Below, piece by piece: positions 7,918 through 15,043 of a stretch of 64,000 nucleotides of DNA. Position 1 is the stretch's first letter. Every line of letters starts with the position of its first letter. Position numbers and translations under genes: made by a program. Source of the stretch: BACL14 sp042094875 (GTDB lineage: Bacteria; Pseudomonadota; Gammaproteobacteria; Burkholderiales; Methylophilaceae); NCBI GenBank assembly GCA_042094875.1, contig JBELCI010000011.1, positions 310,001 to 374,000 on the forward strand, read 5' to 3'. The notes beneath the pieces are model-generated. The model searched no databases. It was given only the letters and a program-made list of their open reading frames with translations, and had not been told where the DNA came from.

Positions 7918-9438
7918 TTAAAAGAATCCAAGCTTAGCTTCTGTGTAGCTAACTAGTAAATTTTTAGTTTTTTGGTAATGATTAAGCATCATTTTGTGCG
8001 TCTCTCTTCCAATACCAGACTGTTTGTAACCTCCAAAAGCAGCATGTGCCGGATATGAATGATAGCAATTTGTCCACACACGACCAGCTTGAATACCTTT
8101 ACCCATTCTGAATGCAGCATTTATATTTCTAGTCCATACTGCAGCACCAAGTCCGTAAAGTGTATCATTTGCTATTTCTAATGCCTCAGCTTCATCTTTA
8201 AATGTTGTCACCCCAACGACAGGGCCAAAAATTTCCTCTTGAAAAATTCTCATTTTGTTATCACCTTTGAATACTGTTGGCTCTATATAGTAACCTTCAG
8301 ATAGATTTCCTTTATGAATGGTTCTATTGCCACCAGTTAAACATTCAGCGCCTTCTTCTTTTCCTAGCTCTAAGTAGGAAAGAATTTTTTCCATTTGTTC
8401 ACTTGAAGCTTGGGCACCAATCATAGTGTCTGCTTCTAAGGGACTTCCTTGTTTTATTGCTTTTACTCTCTCAAGAGCTCTTTCCATAAATTTATCGTAT
8501 ATAGATTCCTGAATTAGTGCTCGTGATGGACAGGTACATACCTCACCCTGATTTAGAGCAAACATTGTAAAACCTTCTAAAGCTTTATCAAAAAGACCAT
8601 CGTCCGCATTCATAATGTCTTCGAAGAAAATATTCGGAGATTTACCACCCAATTCTAGAGTAACAGGAATTATATTTTGAGATGCATATTGCATAATTAG
8701 CCTTCCGGTAGTAGTTTCACCAGTAAAAGCAATTTTTGCAATTCGTGTTGAACTTGCTAAAGGTTTTCCGGCTTCAAGGCCAAACCCATTTACTATGTTG
8801 ATAACGCCGGGAGGAAGCAGATCTGCAATTAATTCCATTACAATTAAGATTGAAACTGGTGTTTGTTCTGCAGGTTTTAGTACAATGCAATTTCCTGCAG
8901 CAAGCGCTGGAGCAAGTTTCCATACAGCCATCAAAATTGGAAAGTTCCAAGGAATAATTTGACCTACTACGCCAAGAGGTTCGTGAAAATGATAGGCCAT
9001 TTCTTCACCGTGAATTTCTCCTATACTTCCTTCCTGAGCTCTAATAGCTCCTGCAAAGTATCTAAAATGATCAATAGCTAAAGGAATATCTGCATGAATG
9101 CATTCCCTGATTGATTTTCCATTATCAATTGTTTCAGCAAGTGCTATTGTTTCAAGATTATGTTCTACAACATCGGCTATTTTTAGTAAGATATTAGCGC
9201 GTTCTGTAGTGCTTGTTTTTCCCCAGCCATCTGAAGCAGCGTGTGCGGCATCTAATGCTAATTCAATATCTTTTTCATTAGAACGACCAACTTCACAAAA
9301 TGGTTTTCCTGTAATAGGTGTAATATTTTCAAAATATTTTCCATCTACTGGTTTGGTCCATTTCCCACCAATATAATTATCATATTTTTCTTTATATGGG
9401 TGTTTTACCCCGAGGTCTTTAAGTGTTGTAAAAGCCAT
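7918..9438 (-). CDS. NAD(P)-dependent aldehyde dehydrogenase (acetaldehyde dehydrogenase group)
   Basis: A 506-residue member of the aldehyde dehydrogenase superfamily that oxidises an aldehyde to the acid with NAD(P). Key residues are visible: Asn165 in IIPWNFP, the FTGETTTGR cofactor loop, general base Glu262 in LELGGKSPN, and nucleophile Cys301 in NQGEVCTCPSR. The Cys-Thr-Cys-Pro variant of the nucleophile loop and the DUF779 partner match the ExaC/AcoD-like branch, which acts on acetaldehyde and related short aldehydes. In a methylotroph it could also remove toxic aldehydes, though formaldehyde activity cannot be inferred from sequence. The start has a strong GGAGG ribosome site. It is transcribed away from tRNA-Ser; the 107 bp spacer holds a 7 bp inverted repeat (9469-9475/9490-9496). 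Confidence 0.93.
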   Translation of the reverse strand: MAFTTLKDLGVKHPYKEKYDNYIGGKWTKPVDGKYFENITPITGKPFCEVGRSNEKDIELALDAAHAASDGWGKTSTTERANILLKIADVVEHNLETIALAETIDNGKSIRECIHADIPLAIDHFRYFAGAIRAQEGSIGEIHGEEMAYHFHEPLGVVGQIIPWNFPILMAVWKLAPALAAGNCIVLKPAEQTPVSILIVMELIADLLPPGVINIVNGFGLEAGKPLASSTRIAKIAFTGETTTGRLIMQYASQNIIPVTLELGGKSPNIFFEDIMNADDGLFDKALEGFTMFALNQGEVCTCPSRALIQESIYDKFMERALERVKAIKQGSPLEADTMIGAQASSEQMEKILSYLELGKEEGAECLTGGNRTIHKGNLSEGYYIEPTVFKGDNKMRIFQEEIFGPVVGVTTFKDEAEALEIANDTLYGLGAAVWTRNINAAFRMGKGIQAGRVWTNCYHSYPAHAAFGGYKQSGIGRETHKMMLNHYQKTKNLLVSYTEAKLGFF

Positions 9439-9530
9439 GTTTCCTCCAAAATTTTTAAAATAGTTTGTGTATTAAGTTTATGTATTACATTAATACTAAT
9501 AGATAGATAAATCAATAAATAAAATTAATA

Positions 9531-9536
9531 TATAAT
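9531..9536 (+). promoter_or_regulatory. -10 box of the tRNA-Ser promoter
   Basis: TATAAT at 9531-9536 lies nine bases before the mature 5' end of tRNA-Ser, so transcription would begin at about 9543. No clear -35 hexamer is visible at the expected distance. Confidence 0.5.
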
Positions 9537-9545
9537 CTCCGCTTT

Positions 9546-9635
9546 GGAAGGGTGGATGAGTGGTTTAAATCGCACGCTTGGAAAGCGTGTTCAGGTTAAT
9601 ACCTGACGCGGGTTCGAATCCCGCTCCTTCCGCCA
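9546..9635 (+). tRNA. tRNA-Ser (anticodon GGA)
   Basis: A 90-nt class II tRNA with an encoded CCA. The acceptor GGAAGGG pairs with TCCTTCC. The anticodon stem CACGC/GCGTG closes the loop TTGGAAA with anticodon GGA at 9580-9582. A long variable arm follows, then a T arm GCGGG TTCGAAT CCCGC. Confidence 0.97.
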
Positions 9636-9659
9636 ATAATTAATTTATAATGGACTTAT

Positions 9660-10037
9660 ATGAAAAGAATCAAATATTTTGTTTTAATTTTAACTATTTT
9701 TTTAAGTAATAATGTAGGTGCAAATTGGGTAATCTTTTATCAAAGTGAAGTATTTGATGCTAAATTACTCCTTAAGTCAGTTAATCAAGATCACCAAAAA
9801 ACAAAAGCTCTAATAGCATTAAATTTCAAAGAAAAATCATATTCAGACGATGTAGGGTCGTATGTATTATTTTTAGAGCATGTTTGCGGTGAGATAAAGC
9901 CTGTTATTCTTGAAGAGAAGTTTTATCAAGGCATAGAAAATAAAAGTAAAGAATTATATATGAAGGATAATTCTAGTAAATTCAAAAAATATGTTGAGAT
10001 TGCATTTCCGAACCTAATCAAACAAATTTGTATTTAG
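9660..10037 (+). CDS. Small secreted protein of unknown function
   Basis: A 125-residue protein I do not recognise. It starts with a clear Sec signal peptide: positive MKRIK, then a hydrophobic run to about residue 18, with likely cleavage after VGA near residue 21. The mature part has a beta-rich pattern, NWVIFYQSEVFDAKLL ... ALIALNFK ... YVLFLEHVCGE, with two cysteines. Its layout faintly recalls small surface-adhesin-E-like periplasmic proteins, but that is a weak impression. It follows tRNA-Ser by 24 bp with no obvious ribosome site, and its 3' end overlaps the convergent L,D-transpeptidase gene by four bases. Confidence 0.6.
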   Translation: MKRIKYFVLILTIFLSNNVGANWVIFYQSEVFDAKLLLKSVNQDHQKTKALIALNFKEKSYSDDVGSYVLFLEHVCGEIKPVILEEKFYQGIENKSKELYMKDNSSKFKKYVEIAFPNLIKQICI

Positions 10038-11548
10038 TGTTTATTTGTCCCTTCATAAATAATTTTCCATTGCCCATCATATTTCTCCCACATTTGTGTT
10101 TTCTTCGATTCATTAATTAATAAGTTACTGCTGTAATTTTGATTAAATAAAACAATTCTCAATGGATTGGTTTTTGATGGGTACTCATAAACAGAAATAT
10201 CATTTAATAAAATTTGTATATCCTTTGAATTTTTGAATATTCTTTTTTTATCTTCTGCCCATATCTTGAATTCCTTTTTATTATATTTTGCGTTAGGGGA
10301 ATAAAACGTTATATATTTTTTATAGTCTTTTTTTGCCCAACTACTTTTCCATTTTTTAATAGTATTTATTAATTCATCCTGATCTTTTTTGATATCCTTT
10401 CTAGATCTTAAAATAAGTTCATTGATACTTAAATTTGATAAAATCACTGGTGTTCCTGGCGTATTAAGAATTTTTTGAATACTAATAAGGTCTTTATTTG
10501 ACAAAACAATACATCCATCACTTGATTCTGGAGGCCTACTATAAGTAGTTTTAGGAGTTCCGTGTATCCAGATTCCATATCCAGTGTAATTTTTAAGTTT
10601 ATCAAATACATTAGGGTAGTTAAGTGGGTAAGCACCTTCTCCATAAAAATCAATTAATTTTCGCTCTATTTTTTTTTGAAGAAAATAGGTTCCAAATGGA
10701 GTTTTTTTATCACCTTCATATTTTTTTCCATAACCATTTTTTCCAATTGATGCATAATAATCAGAATGGTACATATATTTTTCTTCCTTTTTCTCAAAGA
10801 CAAATAATCGAGAACTATCCATATCGACATATATTAGATATTTATCATTTTTATTAGGAATGACATTAAATTTAGGAAGTCCATTATCTTTATGGGTGAT
10901 TAAAAAACCTTTAATTCTTCTTTTTGCTTCTTTTTTAAGTTCAGTAACTTTTTTAGAATTTATTTCAACTGCGTTACCACCAAAATTATCAATATTCATT
11001 GAATAGGCTGCTAAAATATCTCCACGTATTAAATGTGCAAGTTTGAAATTTGGCACTAATTCAATCAATTTATCAATTGTATTAATTGCCTCATCAAGTT
11101 GACCATTTGAAATAAATTCTAAAGATTTTATTAATAAAGATTCTACTGCTTTTGGATCAAAAACTTGAATAGAAGGCGAAGCTTCAACCATTTCTTTCTT
11201 AAAAGCTTGAATAGAGGGTAAATTTTCAACTGTTTCTTTTTCAATAAGCTGAATAGGGCTAGGATTAGCTTTTATTTTAAATAAAGCCACAAAGTCGAAA
11301 ATAAAATTTGATAATTTAATTGATTGCTTAGGAAATGTAAGTGCTGATTTTGTAGTATTTATTTTTACGTTAAATATTAATTTTTGTAATTTATTTACAA
11401 GAATTTGTCTTTGAACAGATGCTTTTTTATCATAAAAGTTATTAGATTCTTTCCTTTCATTCTCTTGAGAGCCTAGATTATGAGAACAGCATAATATCAA
11501 AGCTACAACAACTATGCGAATGGAGAAAAAATTACTCAAATCAATCAA
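10034..11548 (-). CDS. L,D-transpeptidase (YkuD domain) with C-terminal Cds6/NTF2-like domain
   Basis: A predicted exported cell-wall enzyme of 504 residues. A hydrophobic N-terminus (about 8-22) is a signal peptide or anchor. Three tandem 14-residue repeats lie at 97-138, then a TPR-like helical part at 139-180. The YkuD catalytic domain is about 235-370 with His329 in WIHGT and Cys346 in SSDGCIVLSN, the expected H...SxGC motif. A domain from about 390 to 502 (KKWKSSWAKKDYKKYITFYS ... YDGQWKIIYEG) resembles the NTF2-like domain of Cds6-type L,D-transpeptidases. Such enzymes crosslink peptidoglycan through meso-DAP or attach proteins to it. The start is TTG, overlapping the stop of the upstream TPR gene as TTGA, so the pair is probably translationally coupled. 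Confidence 0.85.
   Translation of the reverse strand: MIDLSNFFSIRIVVVALILCCSHNLGSQENERKESNNFYDKKASVQRQILVNKLQKLIFNVKINTTKSALTFPKQSIKLSNFIFDFVALFKIKANPSPIQLIEKETVENLPSIQAFKKEMVEASPSIQVFDPKAVESLLIKSLEFISNGQLDEAINTIDKLIELVPNFKLAHLIRGDILAAYSMNIDNFGGNAVEINSKKVTELKKEAKRRIKGFLITHKDNGLPKFNVIPNKNDKYLIYVDMDSSRLFVFEKKEEKYMYHSDYYASIGKNGYGKKYEGDKKTPFGTYFLQKKIERKLIDFYGEGAYPLNYPNVFDKLKNYTGYGIWIHGTPKTTYSRPPESSDGCIVLSNKDLISIQKILNTPGTPVILSNLSINELILRSRKDIKKDQDELINTIKKWKSSWAKKDYKKYITFYSPNAKYNKKEFKIWAEDKKRIFKNSKDIQILLNDISVYEYPSKTNPLRIVLFNQNYSSNLLINESKKTQMWEKYDGQWKIIYEGTNKH
11135..11260 (-). repeat. Three 42-bp tandem repeats inside the L,D-transpeptidase gene
   Basis: Codons 97-138 encode three imperfect 14-residue units (SPIQLIEKETVENL, PSIQAFKKEMVEAS, PSIQVFDPKAVESL). 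They form a linker between the membrane-proximal part and the TPR-like region. Copy number could vary between strains. Confidence 0.75.
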
Positions 11549-12504
11549 CCAGAGTTTTCTTCAAAAATAACCCATTTATCATCCTCGTAAATAAAAACTA
11601 AAGTTTTTTTAGAAATTTGTTTTAATTTCCCAGATTTATAATCTTGAATGAATGTAGCTATGGCTTTTTGTTTTTTAAATTTTACTTCGACATTAGATAT
11701 TAAAATATCAATTGTTTTTTTTGATGTAATTCTAACGGATCTATATTCTTCCCAATCTGTTCTTGTCATATTATTTGGATATTGAAAATTTGCTGCGTAA
11801 GAAGCTAAATATCCTTTCATATTTTTATCTTCCCAAGCTGTTTTCCAAATTTCAATTGCATTTGTAATATCTTTTGTTAATTCTTTTTTAGTTTGTTTTA
11901 TATCATTAGCTTCTTTAGGCTCTTTAGCTTCTTTTGTTTTTTTTAATTTTGTTGAGTCTAATTCTGTATTTTTTGTATTTGGCTGATAATTAAATAATTG
12001 GTTTATCATAGAAAGTTTTGTTATTGCAATATTATTTGCCTTATCAATTTCTAAGGCTTTATTGTAAGCTTCACTTGCCATTTTAGTGTATATATCACCT
12101 AAATTTATATGTGCAGTTAGATAACTCGGATTTGTTTTAATGGCTCTTTCTAAAATTTCTTTTGCTAATTTAAATTGACCTTTTTCCGCGTAAAGAACTG
12201 CTAAATTATTAAATGGTTCTGGGAGCTCTGGAAAATTTTCAGTTAGATTTCTAAATGTTTCAATTGCCTCATTATTTTTTCCAATATTTGTTTCAATAAT
12301 TCCCTTGTAAAATAGAAATTCTGGATTATTTTTTTTATCCTCCTCAATTGATTTATCCAAAAGTTTTTCAGCTCGAGAATATTTTCCATTTTTTAAAAGA
12401 AGTTTAATTTCCTCTAGATTGTTTCTTGCATATGAATTTAATGAAAGACTAACAAGAATAGTAGTCATTAAAAATAGTGGAAGGTAAATTTTTTTCATTT
12501 TCAT
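11545..12504 (-). CDS. Exported TPR protein with C-terminal NTF2/Cds6-like domain
   Basis: A 319-residue exported protein. The N-terminal signal peptide runs to about SYA (residue 26). Tetratricopeptide repeats occupy roughly 28-165 (NNPEFLFYKGIIETNIGKNN.., PEPFNNLAVLYAEKGQF.., AHINLGDIYTKMA..). A low-complexity Lys/Glu linker (KKTKEAKEPKEAN) spans about 180-210. A C-terminal domain starting near AIEIWKTAWEDKNMKGYLASY matches, in pattern, the last domain of the downstream L,D-transpeptidase. The two genes overlap by three bases and are probably one functional unit, with the TPR protein as periplasmic scaffold. The start may be ATG at 12504 or the second ATG at 12498. The function is inferred only from domain content and context. 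Confidence 0.8.
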   Translation of the reverse strand: MKMKKIYLPLFLMTTILVSLSLNSYARNNLEEIKLLLKNGKYSRAEKLLDKSIEEDKKNNPEFLFYKGIIETNIGKNNEAIETFRNLTENFPELPEPFNNLAVLYAEKGQFKLAKEILERAIKTNPSYLTAHINLGDIYTKMASEAYNKALEIDKANNIAITKLSMINQLFNYQPNTKNTELDSTKLKKTKEAKEPKEANDIKQTKKELTKDITNAIEIWKTAWEDKNMKGYLASYAANFQYPNNMTRTDWEEYRSVRITSKKTIDILISNVEVKFKKQKAIATFIQDYKSGKLKQISKKTLVFIYEDDKWVIFEENSG

Positions 12505-12583
12505 ATTTCTTATTCAATGGATTTAGATTTGTTTCGGTTTAATGTTACCTAAAAAGGTTTTGAATGCAACATTATTATAAAAT

Positions 12584-13144
12584 TTATGCTTGTATTGGTC
12601 TTTTGTAATCTTTCTTTTTCTTATTTTCATTAGGTTGGTTTTTTTCAATAATTGCGCAAAAGTCCCCATTGATATTTCCATTATTTTTTGGAAGCTTATC
12701 TAATATTTCTTTTGTAAGTTTAATAATCAATTTATCGTATATTTCGTTTATGTAAAAATTAGCTTTATGATTAATTCTTCCTTGCCGTTGAGCTTTTATT
12801 AGGTGAGAATCTTGAGGAATATTTCTAGAAGTAAATATTTTTACCTTAAATTCACCATGTAATGTTGTACTGGATGGGTTGTAAAATACTTGAGGCTCAA
12901 TTGAGAAGATGTATTTTGAATTAATACCTGCCTTACATTTCATTGCATTTGATTTTAAATTTTTTTCTATGGCTTTTTCAATCATCGGACCTTGAAGGTA
13001 GATTTGCAAATCACCGTAAGGTGTGGATCTTATGCTTTCATGATGTTTATAATATCTCTCATATATATGGTATTGAAAATCCTGACCAAATAAATTTGCG
13101 GATAATAGCAAAAATGGCCATAGGATATAATGTATTTTTTTCAT
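12584..13144 (-). CDS. Secreted protein of unknown function
   Basis: I do not recognise this 186-residue protein. The start is placed at ATG 13144 because MKKIHYILWPFLLLSANLFGQ is a clean signal peptide; a longer frame to 13261 has no such sense and runs into the nuclease gene. The mature protein is basic at its end (KKKKDYKRPIQA) and contains two cysteines (in MKCKAG and DFCAII), perhaps a disulfide. The spacing of hydrophobic strands suggests a beta-rich periplasmic domain. The start is only 22 bp from the divergent nuclease start, leaving no room for two separate promoters between the coding regions. Confidence 0.6.
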   Translation of the reverse strand: MKKIHYILWPFLLLSANLFGQDFQYHIYERYYKHHESIRSTPYGDLQIYLQGPMIEKAIEKNLKSNAMKCKAGINSKYIFSIEPQVFYNPSSTTLHGEFKVKIFTSRNIPQDSHLIKAQRQGRINHKANFYINEIYDKLIIKLTKEILDKLPKNNGNINGDFCAIIEKNQPNENKKKKDYKRPIQA

Positions 13145-13166
13145 TAGATAATTTTTATATTTTGTC

Positions 13167-13676
13167 GTGAACAGAGTCTTAATTATAATTCTTTTTTTAT
13201 TTAGTACATATAGTTTTGCAGATTTTAATGCAAAGGTTATAAGAATTGTTGATGGTGACACTGTTCATGTAAAAGATAATATGGCTAATAAAATTTACAA
13301 AGTCAGATTATCTGGCATAGATGCGCCAGAGAAAAATCAAAATTATGGAAAACAATCTTCTAATTTTCTTAAAAAAATTATCGAAGAAAAATATATTAAA
13401 ATAATTTCAAAGCCAACAAAAAATAATACATATACATTAGATAGATATAACAGAGTTCTTGGTAAAATTATTTTTGAAAATCAAGATATAAACCTTTTGA
13501 TGATAGAGAAGGGTATGGCTTGGCATTATAAAAAATATAAAAATAATCAACCCATAGAAGATCAGCAAAGCTATAATGAAGCAGAGATTTTAGCCAGAAA
13601 AAATAACATTGGTTTATGGTCAATAACAAACCCTCTACCACCATGGAGCTGGAGAAAGATAAATCGTAAAAGATAA
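13167..13676 (+). CDS. Secreted staphylococcal-nuclease-like (thermonuclease) protein
   Basis: A 169-residue nuclease of the SNase family. The signal peptide MNRVLIIILFLFSTYSFA is followed by the OB-fold core VIRIVDGDTVHV, the YKVRLSGIDAPEKNQNYG segment with the catalytic Arg and calcium-binding Asp region, and RYNRVLGKI with the second catalytic Arg. LLMIEKGMAWHY is also family-typical. It should cut extracellular or periplasmic DNA/RNA and could serve phosphorus or nucleotide scavenging. The start is GTG at 13167, chosen because it gives an intact signal peptide. The last residues (PPWSWRKINRKR) match the usual W.W R ending. Confidence 0.9.
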   Translation: MNRVLIIILFLFSTYSFADFNAKVIRIVDGDTVHVKDNMANKIYKVRLSGIDAPEKNQNYGKQSSNFLKKIIEEKYIKIISKPTKNNTYTLDRYNRVLGKIIFENQDINLLMIEKGMAWHYKKYKNNQPIEDQQSYNEAEILARKNNIGLWSITNPLPPWSWRKINRKR

Positions 13677-13712
13677 CTTGAACAATTTTATTAACTATAT
13701 GTCGGTAATACT

Positions 13713-14237
13713 ATGAAAACATTATTTATAACTTTATTATTTACACCAATTATTTGTTTAGGAGCTTGTATGGATTTTTACAACCAAGACTTAAAAACAC
13801 TTCAAGGTGAAAAGTTTGATCTTTGTGAACATCAAGATAAACCAATACTTTTCGTTAATACTGCCAGTAAATGTGGCTTTACCCCTCAATTTGAAGCACT
13901 TGAAAGTCTCTATAATAAAAATAAAAAAAATATTTTAGTTGTTGGTTTTCCTTCTAATGATTTTAATCAAGAATTGACTACAGATAAAGAAATTCAAGAT
14001 TTTTGTAAGCTAACTTATGCAGTAGAGTTTCCAATGATGAGTAAGTCTAGTGTTATTGGCCCTAAGGCTAATCCTGTGTACAAAAATCTTGCATCTATAA
14101 CCGGAGAAGCACCATTATGGAATTTCTATAAGTTTATAGTGATGCCTAATGCAGAATCAGTTCATGTTTTTGGAAGCATGACTAGTCCTGATTCAAAGAA
14201 AATAGTAAATTTATTGAAGCCTTATATTGATAATTAA
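13713..14237 (+). CDS. Glutathione peroxidase family protein, exported
   Basis: A 174-residue thiol peroxidase of the GPx family. The catalytic Cys54 lies in NTASKCGFTPQF, GFPSNDF holds the second family block, and WNFYKFIV contains the conserved Trp-Asn-Phe. It uses Cys rather than selenocysteine, as is usual in bacteria. An N-terminal hydrophobic stretch ends in LGAC (Cys19), which could be a lipobox, so the enzyme may be a periplasmic lipoprotein. It reduces hydroperoxides using thioredoxin or glutathione. It lies 36 bp after the nuclease gene and overlaps the convergent ppsR by four bases. Confidence 0.88.
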   Translation: MKTLFITLLFTPIICLGACMDFYNQDLKTLQGEKFDLCEHQDKPILFVNTASKCGFTPQFEALESLYNKNKKNILVVGFPSNDFNQELTTDKEIQDFCKLTYAVEFPMMSKSSVIGPKANPVYKNLASITGEAPLWNFYKFIVMPNAESVHVFGSMTSPDSKKIVNLLKPYIDN

Positions 14238-15043
14238 ATTTCATTAATATTTTGAATTATAATTGCAGATAATTCTTCTACGGATCTTGATGTTGATTCA
14301 GCTATAGGGATACCAAGTCTTTTCATCAGATCCTCTGCTAATCCTACTTCTTCTCTACAATTAGCTAGTGAAGCATATTTACTATCAGGTCTTCTTTCAC
14401 TTCTTAGAGAGTGAAGTCTTTCTGGTTTAATTGTTAATCCAAAAATTTTATCAATATATCCCTCTAAAATTGGAGGTAGAGTTCCTCTAATGAAATCTTC
14501 TGGAATTAGTGGATAATTGGCAGTTTTGATACCAAATTGCATAGCTAAATAAATACTTGTTGGAGTTTTTCCCGAACGAGATACTCCAATAAGAATGACT
14601 TGAGCTTGATTCAGTCCTGAGTGTGTAATTCCGTCATCATGTCCAAGAGCAAAATTAATTGCTTCCATTCTGGGCCCATAATTAATTCCTGTCATGCTAT
14701 GAGATACACCTGGTCGAGTTAGTGGATCTTCCTTAATTTCTACTCCCAGAGGATTAATAAATGATTCAAATAGATCAACATAGTATGCATCGACAGCTTT
14801 TAATTCATCCCTCAAGCTTTTGTTTCCAATTGACATAATTACAATAGGTCTCATACCACTTATCATTTTTACGTTTGCAATTCTTTTTTGGGCATCTTCA
14901 ATTTTAGATTCTGAATCTATAAAAGGCAGTCTAATTTGCTCGAATTCTGTATTGGGAAAATGCGCTAGTAAACCACCAAGCGAACCAGCAGTTATGCCAG
15001 TACCATCTGAAATAAAAAAAGCAGTTCTTTTGTTTTTGGCCAT
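14234..15043 (-). CDS. ppsR: PEP synthase regulatory protein (pyruvate, phosphate-linked kinase/phosphorylase)
   Basis: A DUF299-family bifunctional regulator of 269 residues. It phosphorylates a threonine of PEP synthase with ADP to switch it off and removes the phosphate with Pi to switch it on. The P-loop-like GVSRSGKT is at 153-160, and FISDGTGITA is the N-terminal family signature. ppsA is directly upstream, with no bases between the ppsA stop and this ATG, so the regulator is made from the same transcript as its target. In ppsA the expected target Thr416 and catalytic His418 are both present. Confidence 0.93.
   Translation of the reverse strand: MAKNKRTAFFISDGTGITAGSLGGLLAHFPNTEFEQIRLPFIDSESKIEDAQKRIANVKMISGMRPIVIMSIGNKSLRDELKAVDAYYVDLFESFINPLGVEIKEDPLTRPGVSHSMTGINYGPRMEAINFALGHDDGITHSGLNQAQVILIGVSRSGKTPTSIYLAMQFGIKTANYPLIPEDFIRGTLPPILEGYIDKIFGLTIKPERLHSLRSERRPDSKYASLANCREEVGLAEDLMKRLGIPIAESTSRSVEELSAIIIQNINEI

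Noticed and set aside
10444..10857. Open frames on both strands inside the L,D-transpeptidase gene
   Set aside because: They are alternative-frame shadows of a strong coding region with no ribosome sites, motifs or sensible composition.
13145..13261. Longer N-terminus for the secreted orphan at 12584, starting at 13261
   Set aside because: The extra residues give no signal or domain and overlap the nuclease gene; the ATG at 13144 directly opens a clean signal peptide.
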